DNA of 64,000 bases from Lederbergia graminis (GCF_042655485.1 NZ_JBHSMC010000015.1:44558-108557), one strand, 5' to 3'; shown: positions 33,401-41,253, counted from the stretch's first letter. Numbers and translations are program-made. Notes: generated from the letters alone by a model not told the origin.

Positions 33401-33833
33401 CATGCCACGTGTTGATATAAGTTTGTCCCTCTTTCGGAATATAAAAGGATTGGAATGTGGAATTATTGATGACATATTGGCACGATGCCAAGTATTTGAG
33501 GTACTGTTTCGAATTGCGCTGAACAAAAATCACATTAGGATGATTGTTATATTTCATCAACACATTTTTCAGCTTCTCGATATCCTGAATGGACCAAATA
33601 TGCACATAATCCTTAAAATCCGGGTGATCTACGATATATGTAAACATCGCATATGGGCTATCTGTCATACTATTCCCATCACGACTCTCATACAAGATTG
33701 TCTTCTTCTGGATTGACTGCGTTTCATAATAACGCGTATACAGCTGGACCCGACGGTGATTATCCCGCATCACCACATTGACGATTGGCTCCAACACAAA
33801 CTTCAATCTCCGCTTCAAAACCTTCCTATTCAC
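30441..33833 (-). CDS. TagF-like CDP-glycerol phosphotransferase fused to GT4 glycosyltransferase, with GW modules and a REP-coded linker
   Basis: This giant protein has about 1130 residues. The N-terminal domain (about 20-405) is a CDP-glycerol/ribitol phosphotransferase (PF04464): YESRDGNSMTDSPYAMF, INTWHGTPLKRMG, NILYAPTWKG, VKVHPFLYK and LLITDYSSIFFDF. The C-terminal GT4 domain starts at MLIYPGGLRNNGIT (about 448) and ends with HMGRLSPEKGQDN (about 967) and SSHYEGQPMVLLEAMTLGMN (about 1046). Between the two GT4 halves lie three GW/SH3-like modules with GWIEANGI, GWIEASGL and GWMNAAAF (about 727, 811 and 931). Residues 408-429 are encoded by a pair of REP-like elements. The paralogue at 52181 lacks both insertions. 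It probably builds and glycosylates the wall polymer at the inner membrane face. The GTG at 33833 is chosen by its GAAGGGG site and by alignment with the paralogue. Confidence 0.88.
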   Translation of the reverse strand: MNRKVLKRRLKFVLEPIVNVVMRDNHRRVQLYTRYYETQSIQKKTILYESRDGNSMTDSPYAMFTYIVDHPDFKDYVHIWSIQDIEKLKNVLMKYNNHPNVIFVQRNSKQYLKYLASCQYVINNSTFQSFYIPKEGQTYINTWHGTPLKRMGFDIPGNPSGVQNVLRNFLCADFLLSPNAHTTKMYTDSYKLDGLYKGEIIEEGYPRIDLTLNTDRDTMIDELKQYGVKMNRLKANILYAPTWKGTNVGRVNNDLQQIIADMSYLEQEIGKQYNLLVKVHPFLYKEAEKNPEISKWLIPDYVDTNELLAAVDLLITDYSSIFFDFLVTNKPILFYTWDLDVYSSQRGQYFSNSELPGPLLFNAQELVAAIRDLKTVQETYQEKYETMKRNITNHEDGKVTERIIQYIFRDKGSASSSQSNLGQGTRPHVPLNIIKNLDAKKQKMLIYPGGLRNNGITASFINLSNNLDYDKYDVTCFLPTSNSAEVLNNIAKINKNVRLVFKGGLPAYLFFEQYKDKFIHNRGKNGKLGERLYPDEAFAREHKRLFGKTSFDYVVDFSGYSLYWAKLLLAADAKQKICYLHSDMKADSERLVDGRRPHRINLRGLFSVYDQFDRLVSVSEGAMAVNKQNLAEYAAEHKFDYVLNSIDPSKILDGDTTSISSEEEMVSDYKARALLKNSQAVWNTLPLNEEARSFQLGADYNNAEIFITRKAVVDEKTYYKFSHQNRVIGWIEANGIEFLPDKIIAEDTIDKIGTIKAGSCIWSRPFKLPACEKVCSSTDYKGVIVDVDKEVETGRGLSYRIAVNGTVIGWIEASGLTLNEAYTIHPGLSKVDRARVDMKRKVLKARNYIEKRELLQKREERPLGVVKIMNPVFVKVSKSGDYNIWNQVPANEDAIIVAPSAAFAGDTVTIRAGVKTRGGFYYLFYKNNQKIGWMNAAAFESVKKYRLKRVERAQEVPEPNPNELNFVHMGRLSPEKGQDNLIHAFANFHQQHKASKLFIMGDGPLRRELEDLVKELGVEDSVFLLGQVENPFALMKKCDCFLLSSHYEGQPMVLLEAMTLGMNIIATDIVANRTVLENGKYGLLVENSITGLEQGMQTMLKKEERHTPAEFNYKYYNEMAMESFYNKFEE
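32545..32608 (-). repeat. REP-like pair inside a coding sequence
   Basis: Units at 32545-32571 (GGGACATGGGGACGGGTTCC...) and 32582-32608 (GGGACGAGGAAGCTGACCCC...) lie in frame inside the giant transferase gene. They encode the linker SSQSNLGQGTRPHVP and adjacent residues between the phosphotransferase and GT4 domains. Confidence 0.88.
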
Positions 33834-33914
33834 AACCGACAACCCCTTCAAAAAAACTAGACTAATCACCACCAAGTATCCCCAATTACAAAAAAATCAT
33901 TCAAAAAAAGATGC

Positions 33915-34017
33915 GGGTCATGGGGTCAGCTTCCTTGTCCCAGTTTGCTAGTGGGACAAGGAAGCTGACCCCATGACCCAAACGGAGAGTGGGACGACGG
34001 ACCTGACCCCACGACCC
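33915..34017. repeat. Three REP-like elements between divergent genes
   Basis: Units at 33915-33941, 33953-33979 (inverted relative to the first) and 33991-34017 are spaced 38 bases apart. The first two form a larger palindrome across the AGTTTGCTAGT spacer. They lie between the starts of the giant transferase and the TarS-like gene. Confidence 0.88.
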
Positions 34018-34088
34018 ACTGAATAATTTCCCTTTGAAAGATACATAATAGGTGCGGTAGTATGGGACGATTTTGGTGAAGGAATGAC

Positions 34089-35615
34089 GTGAAGATGATC
34101 CAGAAGTTTTTGGAGTTGAAGAAAACAAAGAATACATATACGGTGTTTCGGCAGCCTACCTCTGAAGAAATGGAGTATGCCGTAACTGTCATTACGCCTG
34201 TTTACAATGGCGAAAAGTTTTTATCAAAATCGATTGATTCCGTGATAGAGCAATCGATTGGTTTTGATAAAATAGAGTACATTCTCATTGATGATTGTTC
34301 TACAGATCGGTCGAAGGAAATCATCTCTGAATATGCCACTAAATATGACAATATTATCGTTGTTTCATTGGATTGTAATTCGGGGTCGCCAGGGAGGCCG
34401 CGTAATATTGGCGTTGAACTTGCTAGCGCTCCATACATCACGTTTTTAGATGCGGATGATTGGCTCGACCCGAATGGTATACAGGCTTTGTATGAGATTT
34501 TAGAAGAAACTGGGGACCCGTATGTCGTTGGCCGGACGCTAAAAGTTGATGGTAACGGCTTATCCGTTGTTGGGGAGCATCAATGTTGTAAGGAAAGGAG
34601 AAGTGTTTCTCCATTCTCGATTCCTCATATTTTTCACCATCTTGGCCCAACCGCACGTATGATGCGCACTAGTTTTATTCGAGAACAACAAATTAAGTTT
34701 CCTGAGATGAAGTTTGCGGAGGATAAGCAATTTTTCATCGATGTCCTCACACAGTGTAAAACAATTTCCACCACGAAAAAGCCGATTTATTATGCGAATC
34801 GGCTGAATGATACGGTAAAAACGCGTTTAACAAATCAAACGAATATTTTACAAAAGACAAATTATAATTTCCAAATCGTCCGTTATATTTTAAAGCGTGA
34901 ACTGGATGTTGAAGTCGAGAAAATGATTGTGAACAGAATGATTGAGTTTGATTTAATGAGAAGGATGTTTACGACGGCACACTTTAAAAATACGAAACTA
35001 AAATTGATTTACTACTATTTAATTAAACAAATGTTGAAAACAACGAAAAAGTTGCCGTATGACATATCGGAAAATTTTTTACAACCTTTACACAAAGTAA
35101 TATACGAATTGATTCTGGAAGGAAAGTATGGGGCAGTGACAAAGCTGTTGGAATGGGAAGAAAAAACAAAAGTAAAAGAAGTAATCATTCAAAACGAGCA
35201 ACCTTATTATGTCACCCCCTTTTCCGAGGAGAAATATAAATACATTCCGGTTCCGATGTACATTACCTTTCAAGACCATTACTGTGAAGCGGGTAAGTAT
35301 GTACTCCATTTCCAAGTGTTCGGGGAACAAACGTCAGCAATTACTGATGTATTATTTCGTGACGGGAAAAACGCACACAATGACTTTGTGTTACCAGTTA
35401 CAGTGAATGAAAAAGGAGAAGGTGTGCTCGAATGCAATTTCGATGTATTAAAGGAACTTCCACCTGCATACTATTCGATTTTTGTCCGGTATAACGATTA
35501 TATGAAGACGAATATTCGCCAATTAAACAAAAATGAGATGACCTACCCTTACGGTAACCGCGAATTCAACTTCTGCCATACAGCGTACTCCAATGTCGCA
35601 CTGAGAATAAAATAG
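34089..35615 (+). CDS. TarS/GgaA-like wall-teichoic-acid glycosyltransferase (GT2)
   Basis: This 508-residue protein has an N-terminal GT2 domain (about 30-260): VTVITPVYNGEKF, ILIDDCSTDRS, the block NSGSPGRPRN, FLDADDWLDPNG with the metal site, and the acceptor region FPEMKFAEDKQFFIDVL followed by YYANR. The NSGxPGxPRN and FPExKxAEDxxF patterns are those of TarS/GgaA enzymes, which add GlcNAc or GalNAc to teichoic acid. The C-terminal part (about 300-508) is a beta-rich domain as in TarS. The GTG start at 34089 follows AAGGA. It is the only plus-strand gene in this cluster. Confidence 0.87.
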   Translation: MKMIQKFLELKKTKNTYTVFRQPTSEEMEYAVTVITPVYNGEKFLSKSIDSVIEQSIGFDKIEYILIDDCSTDRSKEIISEYATKYDNIIVVSLDCNSGSPGRPRNIGVELASAPYITFLDADDWLDPNGIQALYEILEETGDPYVVGRTLKVDGNGLSVVGEHQCCKERRSVSPFSIPHIFHHLGPTARMMRTSFIREQQIKFPEMKFAEDKQFFIDVLTQCKTISTTKKPIYYANRLNDTVKTRLTNQTNILQKTNYNFQIVRYILKRELDVEVEKMIVNRMIEFDLMRRMFTTAHFKNTKLKLIYYYLIKQMLKTTKKLPYDISENFLQPLHKVIYELILEGKYGAVTKLLEWEEKTKVKEVIIQNEQPYYVTPFSEEKYKYIPVPMYITFQDHYCEAGKYVLHFQVFGEQTSAITDVLFRDGKNAHNDFVLPVTVNEKGEGVLECNFDVLKELPPAYYSIFVRYNDYMKTNIRQLNKNEMTYPYGNREFNFCHTAYSNVALRIK

Positions 35616-35869
35616 GGACATGAGGGACATGGGGTCAGTTTTCTTGTCCCATCACCAAGATGAAAGGTGGGACAACTTTCCTGACCCCATGTCCCGTTTT
35701 CGTTTCCCGCCACCAAGATGAAAGGCGGGACAACTTTCCTGACCCCATGTCCCGTTTTCGTGTCCCATCACCAAGATGAAAAGTGGGACAACTTTCCTGA
35801 CCCCATGTCCCGTTTTCGTTTCCCATCACCAAGATGAAAGCTGGGACAACTTTCCTGACCCCATGTCCC
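35615..35869 (-). repeat. REP-like array: 58-bp unit in four exact-period copies
   Basis: After a partial unit at 35615-35650, four tandem 58-base units end at 35695, 35753, 35811 and 35869. Each carries the GGGACAACTTTCCTGACCCC...ATGTCCC element plus a CACCAAGATGAAAGGTGGGA hairpin. The array fills the whole space between two converging genes: it starts on the last base of the TarS-like stop codon and ends one base before the stop codon of the minus-strand membrane gene. Confidence 0.93.
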
Positions 35870-36367
35870 TTAACCCTTTTTTCCCTCTGCTTTGCCCATT
35901 ATATAGCGGAAAAACAGTAGTGTAAGTGGTTGAGTGGACAGGTAAAATCCATAGGAGTATTTTATATTCCAGCCTTTGTAGTTAAATACGTCAAATAGGA
36001 CACACAACCATTCATACAATGTCCCCAGTAAGGAAGCAAAAACTAGGTATAGTAATATCCAATAGCCTTTAATATTAAAGCGATCGAATATGTATACAAA
36101 AATATAAGCAAATGGTGCATACAAGGTGTAGGTGATTAAATCAAACAGATCATATCTCCCAGTATCGGTAATATTGTATACATCGATTGTCGGGCCCGCT
36201 AATAGATGGTCCAATGTTCTTGCAACGGTTGCAGCAAAAACCATCATGAGAATCGTGACACTTAACGGGAAACGGCGTGGAAGAAGGATGACAATCGCAA
36301 TCCCTACAGCAAGAGATATGATAATAAACCATTCATTTTGGTCGAATTTTTGCGGTAGTGGCATCAT
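35870..36367 (-). CDS. Multi-pass membrane protein (CBO0543-like)
   Basis: This 165-residue integral membrane protein has about five helices. The central block TGRYDLFDLITYTLYAPFAYIF and IKGYWILLYLV, with YEWLCVLFDVFNYKGW, resembles the poorly known CBO0543 family of Firmicutes; the assignment is from memory of the pattern. Its ATG overlaps the stop codon of the preceding membrane gene, so the two form a coupled pair. Function unknown. Confidence 0.7.
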   Translation of the reverse strand: MMPLPQKFDQNEWFIIISLAVGIAIVILLPRRFPLSVTILMMVFAATVARTLDHLLAGPTIDVYNITDTGRYDLFDLITYTLYAPFAYIFVYIFDRFNIKGYWILLYLVFASLLGTLYEWLCVLFDVFNYKGWNIKYSYGFYLSTQPLTLLFFRYIMGKAEGKKG

Positions 36368-36846
36368 TCTCTTATCCCTTCTCTCCTGAGCACCTTTCTA
36401 AATAAAAGAAGTGCCACATACATCACTAGTATCATCATGACGATCGTGATGCTAGAAAGTATTATATGCCAATCCATAAATGTAATCACTTCCCATTTCA
36501 CTAATAAAAACTGAGCCGAGGAAATAATGGCAACAAAAGCGATGAACACGATGAATTTTTTCATTTTTGTATCCATCTTTTCAAAGAGATTAAAAAATGC
36601 TAAATATAATAGCGGACTCATAATGAATTCATATAGTCGAAAAATAATAAATAGATCGATGCTACTTGAAACCTTCCATGATCCAACGTTCACATAAAGT
36701 ATCCCCATATAACCAGTTAAAAAAAATACTAACATCATATACAAGAAAATATTCTCTAATATATGCAATCGTTTACTTTGCAGAAAAAAAGCAATCATTA
36801 CTAGTAATGTTAAGTTTATAAAAATGACTAGTTCCACATATATCAA
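36364..36846 (-). CDS. Multi-pass membrane protein, partner of the previous gene
   Basis: This 160-residue membrane protein has about five hydrophobic helices (for example LTLLVMIAFFLQS, NIFLYMMLVFFLTGYMGILY and IILSSITIVMMILVMYVALLLF). No family is recognised. It lies upstream of and overlaps the CBO0543-like gene by four bases; both may form one membrane complex. Confidence 0.7.
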   Translation of the reverse strand: MIYVELVIFINLTLLVMIAFFLQSKRLHILENIFLYMMLVFFLTGYMGILYVNVGSWKVSSSIDLFIIFRLYEFIMSPLLYLAFFNLFEKMDTKMKKFIVFIAFVAIISSAQFLLVKWEVITFMDWHIILSSITIVMMILVMYVALLLFRKVLRREGIRE

Positions 36847-36923
36847 CCCTTATGATGGGACTTGAAGGTCACAACTTTGTCCCAAGTATTATCAATTTAT
36901 TATCACCATAAATTGCTTAAAAA

Positions 36924-36960
36924 ATGCAAAAAACTCTGCAAGAATTGTTCCTTGCAGAGC
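36924..36960 (-). terminator. Intrinsic terminator after TagB-like gene
   Basis: On the minus strand CTCTGCAAG and CTTGCAGAG form the stem, followed by TTTTTTGCATTTTTT. It starts ten bases past the stop codon of the gene at 36971. Confidence 0.9.
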
Positions 36961-36970
36961 TTAGCATTAT

Positions 36971-38170
36971 TTAGCCAATTTCTCTATTACTTGATTGTAA
37001 CTCTTCAATCCTAAATTCTTTGTCTTCAAAAATATGCTGCACAATCCGCTCCGTCGCTTTCCCATCCTGATAGTCAAAGAAGCGATTTCGGAAGTGGCTG
37101 ACTTCGTCGATGCTTGCTTCAGCATTGCGAATAATTGCAATTAGTGCATTTGTGTCCATCGCGATTGGGCCAGGGATAATCTCCTCGTAAGCATAGTAGA
37201 AATCACGTTGTCGTTTGTAGTCATCCAAATCATATGGATAGAAAATCATTGGGCGATTGAGCAAGCTATAATCGAAGAACACGGTAGAATAATCGGTAAT
37301 TAATAAGTCCGTAATCGTTAATAATTCTTCGATCGTAAATGCATTTTTCACTTGGTACCCAAACGTCCCTAGATTCACATTCCCTTGCATATATGGATGT
37401 AAATGAACGATTAACGTGTATTCATCCTGCAACTCCGCAGCCATTTTTCCTGCATCAAAAGGCAATTTAAAATAGTCCTGATAATGGCTTTTACCGCGAA
37501 ATGTCGGTGCATATAGTAAAATCTTTTTCCCTACTGCACCTGGATACGTCTCTAAAAAGCGCTCCCGAATCTCTTCCGCTACTTTTCCCTCGTAAAAATA
37601 ATCGGTTCGTGGTACACCTAGAGGGTAAATGCGCTCCTCTGGCATATTAAAGGCTTCTGCGAAAAATGGGACTACCTCCGACGAACTCACATATGCCTTT
37701 GTGTAATTGCCGTGAATTGGCACATGTTTTAAATAATCCGGGCTTGGACCAAATGGCTTCCCCACAGTACTGAGGCCGAACTTCTTCAGCGCACCGGCAC
37801 TATGCCATAACTGGATAATTTCAACCTCTTTCCGCGGCTTAATCACATAGACAGGAAAATAATAATCATCAATAATAAAATACCGCGATGTCGCCAAATG
37901 GTAGCAAGCCGGGATCATATGAAATATATAGCTTATCTTTCCAGCAATCGTACTATCAAATTTCTTAAACAAATACTGTCGTTTTAAATGCGGGTACCGC
38001 TCCACGACCGCATCATGCACAAAAGCCAGATTATCCTTCAACTTATCTGCCCGATACGACGCAAACGTTACCTTCTTCTCATTCACTTTCCACAGCAAAC
38101 AAAATAGCCAATAGAAAGCTCTCATTACATATTTCACTAATATAGTAGGTATTAACTTGAGAAACCTCAT
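36971..38170 (-). CDS. CDP-glycerol/ribitol-phosphate transferase (TagB/TarB family)
   Basis: This 399-residue peripheral membrane enzyme transfers polyol-phosphate from its CDP form to the growing teichoic chain. Family blocks are IIQLWHSAGALKKFG, YVSSSEVVPFFAEAF, YPLGVPRTDYFY, ILLYAPTFRGKSH, VHLHPYM and DLLITDYSTVFFDYSLLNRP. An N-terminal hydrophobic amphipathic segment (VKYVMRAFYWLFCLLWKV) anchors it to the membrane. The order within the cluster suggests one of the priming or early elongation steps, but glycerol versus ribitol cannot be decided by eye. Confidence 0.9.
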   Translation of the reverse strand: MRFLKLIPTILVKYVMRAFYWLFCLLWKVNEKKVTFASYRADKLKDNLAFVHDAVVERYPHLKRQYLFKKFDSTIAGKISYIFHMIPACYHLATSRYFIIDDYYFPVYVIKPRKEVEIIQLWHSAGALKKFGLSTVGKPFGPSPDYLKHVPIHGNYTKAYVSSSEVVPFFAEAFNMPEERIYPLGVPRTDYFYEGKVAEEIRERFLETYPGAVGKKILLYAPTFRGKSHYQDYFKLPFDAGKMAAELQDEYTLIVHLHPYMQGNVNLGTFGYQVKNAFTIEELLTITDLLITDYSTVFFDYSLLNRPMIFYPYDLDDYKRQRDFYYAYEEIIPGPIAMDTNALIAIIRNAEASIDEVSHFRNRFFDYQDGKATERIVQHIFEDKEFRIEELQSSNREIG

Positions 38171-38205
38171 ATACTACCTACCTCTCATCTTAAATTTTTT
38201 AGAAT

Positions 38206-38376
38206 GGGACACGGGGTCAGACTCCTTGTCCCAACCTATAGCAGGACTAGTAACTGCCATGACCCGTTCAATGTGGACGGTGTTCCTGACCCCTCGTCCC
38301 GCCCGGTCACTGGGACGACGTTCCTGACCCCATGTCCCGCACGGTCACTGGGACGGTGTTCCTGACCCCTCGTCCC
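38206..38376 (-). repeat. REP-like array with 38-bp period, overlapping a gene end
   Basis: Units lie at 38206-38232 (inverted), 38274-38300, 38312-38338 and 38350-38376. The last three are at an exact 38-base period (core plus CGGTCACT-type spacer). The final unit lies inside the 3' end of the next minus-strand gene and provides its last codons. Confidence 0.9.
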
Positions 38377-39670
38377 GTCTTGCGTCCACTACCACTTCTC
38401 GTTCTCCGAGAATGTGTTGGTAAATGTATTGTAGTTGTTTGTTTAGTACAGGTTCTTGGTTGTCTTTGGAGTAGAAGATGTTCAATACGCGCTCGCGATC
38501 TTCTGCATACAAGCTTGGATCATCCATCGCGCGTTCCAACTCTACTAATAAGTCCTTGAATTCGTTCACCTTTGGACCTGGTGTTACATCAAAATAATTG
38601 AAATACATTTCATTGGATTTTCGTAAGTACAAATCCAAATCATAGCTATAAAACAGCACTGGTCGATCTAGTAATAAATAATCGGTATAGCAGCTAGAGT
38701 AGTCCGTTAATAAAATATCACTATATTTCAATAGTAATTGCGGATCATACGTCTCTTCACTAATATCGATTATGTGCTCATATATACTTGGCACCATGCC
38801 ACTGCTATACATATGCCGTTTTACAAGGAATTTATAACCCGTCCGTTCGCACAGTTCATTCAACTTGGCAAAATCAAAAACGAGGTTAATATCCGTCTCT
38901 AATTTTCCGAAATTCCGATGTGTCGGCATATACAAAATCACTTTCTCGTTACGAATCCAATCAGGAATTTCCAAGTCCTCCTCTGTGTCCTTGAAAAACA
39001 CATCATTGCGAACTTGTCCAAGCTGTAACACATTTTCCTTTGGCACTAAAAATGTCTCTGGATAATAGGAACTAACCGCATCACTAGTTGATACGACATA
39101 GTTTGTTTTTGCTTGATTTGTTTTCACGACAAACATCCCGAAAAATCGCTTCACCCAGCTCTTTTCATGGACAATTTTATAAGAGAATGTGTTTCGATTA
39201 GCACCCCACACCTTCTTCAAACCAACACCATGCCACGTAAGATAGGAGATGGCTCCACCAACAAATGCTTTACTGAAATCGTCATTTATAGAATGCGAAT
39301 GAATGACTAACTTCGCCCGCACTTGGCAGATGATTCCCTTCAGCGAATGGTGCTTATATGCTTCATACCCTTGTTTTCTTAGCATCGTGATAACACGATT
39401 ATTTTTTGAAATCCACACACAGCGGTAATCTGGGTTTTTGACCATTTCCAAAAATATGTATTTCGTATTACCTCGGAAGCCTAACCCATTTTCACCACCA
39501 AACACGACAAGCTTGCGCGATTTCGGCACTAATTTTGATAAAAAGTGAATGGTTACGACAAATGCGCGCTTTCCTAGCAATCTCACTCTTTTCACTAGGC
39601 TAGAGCTTACAGCTATAAAAATTAAGATTAATAGGATAATTTGTATCCATTGCAAAATTTCATTACTCAT
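38345..39670 (-). CDS. CDP-ribitol/glycerol phosphotransferase family protein with REP-coded C-terminus
   Basis: This 441-residue enzyme has an N-terminal membrane helix (ILQWIQIILLILIFIAVSSS) and the PF04464 domain: LTWHGVGLKKVWG, LGQVRNDVFF, VILYMPTHRNFGKLE, KRHMYSSGMV and DILLTDYSSCYTDYLLLDRP. It lies downstream of the cytidylyltransferase/SDR pair in the same direction, so ribitol-phosphate transfer is plausible. The last ten or so residues (RRDEGSGTPSQ) are coded by the REP-like unit at 38350-38376, suggesting the native stop codon was lost when the repeat arrived. Confidence 0.88.
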   Translation of the reverse strand: MSNEILQWIQIILLILIFIAVSSSLVKRVRLLGKRAFVVTIHFLSKLVPKSRKLVVFGGENGLGFRGNTKYIFLEMVKNPDYRCVWISKNNRVITMLRKQGYEAYKHHSLKGIICQVRAKLVIHSHSINDDFSKAFVGGAISYLTWHGVGLKKVWGANRNTFSYKIVHEKSWVKRFFGMFVVKTNQAKTNYVVSTSDAVSSYYPETFLVPKENVLQLGQVRNDVFFKDTEEDLEIPDWIRNEKVILYMPTHRNFGKLETDINLVFDFAKLNELCERTGYKFLVKRHMYSSGMVPSIYEHIIDISEETYDPQLLLKYSDILLTDYSSCYTDYLLLDRPVLFYSYDLDLYLRKSNEMYFNYFDVTPGPKVNEFKDLLVELERAMDDPSLYAEDRERVLNIFYSKDNQEPVLNKQLQYIYQHILGEREVVVDARRDEGSGTPSQ

Positions 39671-39683
39671 TTTGTACCGCCTC

Positions 39684-40424
39684 TTATGAAGTTTGCTTTG
39701 TCACCTGTTTCACTGGTCTCTTCGTTACTTGCTTACGAACGACAATATTTTGTCCATCCAAGCATACGCCATCTTCTGATAAAAGCTGCTTAACAACCTC
39801 GCCAACATGCTCTGGCTGCATAATTGTACTCGGATCTTCGTCAGGTGCTAACACTTTTCGTAATTCTGTTGCACAACGACCTGGAGAAATACAATACACG
39901 AGGATACCGTACTCCGACAGCTCTTCTGACAATGTTTGTGACATACTAATGATGGCCGCTTTGGATGATGCATACGCAAGCCAACCAGGTCGAGCTGAAC
40001 TACCCGCAGTCGAGGCAACATTTAAAATTTGCCCACCTGTTTTCTTCATCCATTTGACCGTTTCTTTCGTAATGTTAAAAATCGAATGGACATTAATGCT
40101 ATACGTTTTTTCCCAATCATCAATCGACGTTTCCAATAATGACTTTGGATTCGCATATCCCGCTACATTGATTAACATATCAATCGTTCCATAGCGCTCG
40201 CCAACCGATTGAATCAAATCTTGGACTGCTGTATAATCTGTCAGATCAAGTGCATAGGCTTGGACATTTTTTCCTGGATGCATGAAACTCGCTGTTTCCT
40301 GTAACCCAGCCTCGCTTCTCGAAATTAATATAAAGTTCGTTATGTCTTCTCTATCACTCAAAGATATGGCGATTGCTCTTCCAATTCCACGACTTGCCCC
40401 GGTAATTACACAAGTTTTCCCCAA
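39684..40424 (-). CDS. SDR oxidoreductase, likely ribulose-5-phosphate reductase
   Basis: This 246-residue short-chain dehydrogenase has the cofactor motif TGASRGIGRAIA, NVAGYAN, the catalytic VASTAGS serine, YASSK (Tyr/Lys) and ISPGRCATEL. It follows the IspD/TarI-like gene by two bases, and its TTG start uses a GGAGG within that gene's last codons. In Haemophilus Bcs1 an IspD-like and an SDR domain are fused and make CDP-ribitol from ribulose-5-phosphate. This pair looks like the split version, so I infer reduction of ribulose-5-phosphate to ribitol-5-phosphate. The basic tail KQVTKRPVKQVTKQTS is unusual. Confidence 0.85.
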   Translation of the reverse strand: MGKTCVITGASRGIGRAIAISLSDREDITNFILISRSEAGLQETASFMHPGKNVQAYALDLTDYTAVQDLIQSVGERYGTIDMLINVAGYANPKSLLETSIDDWEKTYSINVHSIFNITKETVKWMKKTGGQILNVASTAGSSARPGWLAYASSKAAIISMSQTLSEELSEYGILVYCISPGRCATELRKVLAPDEDPSTIMQPEHVGEVVKQLLSEDGVCLDGQNIVVRKQVTKRPVKQVTKQTS

Positions 40425-40426
40425 TC

Positions 40427-41116
40427 CTAACCCTCCATTAAAATCGTTTCTTTATATATGGCTTCTGCTATTTTGCGATCAATTGGCTTCGTAATTTTGA
40501 TGTTATACTCAGATCCTTGTAAAATGGTAATCTCCGATTGATAGTAATGAAAATAGAGACTCGCATCCTCTGTAAACTCGAGCCTGTCCTCTCGTGCACA
40601 CTCATGTGCATAAAGTAGCTTCTTCGTATTATATTTATGTGGCAATTGTACATTCACAAGTCGATCACGTTGCAAATTCCCTTCGACAATGTCTTTTCCT
40701 TGTAACACCGTAAAAGGAATATCGAGCCCGTAGATAACGCTTTCATTACCTGCCGCAAGTAACGCTTCAAATTCTTCTCGCGACACAAATGGTCTCACCG
40801 CTTCATGAATGACGACCTGATCAAACGCTGCCTCCTGTAATCCCTTATACACGGATTCCTGGCGTGTCTCCCCACCTTCAACACAACGAATTGGTGTCGA
40901 AAACCCATAGTCTCGGATTACTTCCTGCGTTTTCTCAATAAAATCAGCTGGACACGGAATAATAATCTCCTTAATCTCACTGATGCCATCTATCTTTTCC
41001 AACACATGAATAAAAATTGGTTTCCCGGCTAACAACAGAAACTGCTTCGGCATATTCAACTGCATCCGCTTACCTACACCACCGGATAGTAAAATAAAAC
41101 TAAACTCAGACATCAT
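40427..41116 (-). CDS. tarI: IspD/TarI-family cytidylyltransferase, likely CDP-ribitol synthase
   Basis: This 229-residue enzyme joins CTP with a sugar-alcohol phosphate. Motifs are LLSGGVGKRM (nucleotide loop), MPKQFLLLAGKPIFIHVLE, GGETRQESVYKGL, VVIHEAVRPFVSREE, TEDASLYFHYYQSEI and a C-terminal EYNIKITKPIDRKIAE. IspD in isoprenoid synthesis has the same fold, but the setting among polyol-phosphate transferases and the coupled SDR gene argue for ribitol-5-phosphate cytidylyltransferase. The start may be 41116 or 41113, as both ATG codons follow GGGGGTC. Confidence 0.85.
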   Translation of the reverse strand: MMSEFSFILLSGGVGKRMQLNMPKQFLLLAGKPIFIHVLEKIDGISEIKEIIIPCPADFIEKTQEVIRDYGFSTPIRCVEGGETRQESVYKGLQEAAFDQVVIHEAVRPFVSREEFEALLAAGNESVIYGLDIPFTVLQGKDIVEGNLQRDRLVNVQLPHKYNTKKLLYAHECAREDRLEFTEDASLYFHYYQSEITILQGSEYNIKITKPIDRKIAEAIYKETILMEG

Positions 41117-41202
41117 GACCCCCCTTTGGTCAAAATTCAGAAAATTTTAATATAGTTTATTATACTATTATTGGTAAGCGCTGTCACTAGGAGAATGTCC
41201 GA

Positions 41203-41239
41203 CAAAAAAATTCGAACGGTAAGTCCCCGCTCGAATTTT
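41203..41239 (-). terminator. Intrinsic terminator of the C39-like gene
   Basis: On the minus strand AAATTCGA and TCGAATTT with inner CGG/CCG pairs form the stem, followed by TTTTTTTG. It starts about 15 bases after the stop codon of the gene at 41254. Confidence 0.85.
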
Positions 41240-41253
41240 GCTAGATTAATAGT

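Noticed and set aside
40427..41116. Housekeeping IspD of isoprenoid synthesis
   Set aside because: Not impossible, but ispD normally lies with ispF. Here the gene is coupled to an SDR reductase and surrounded by polyol-phosphate transferases.
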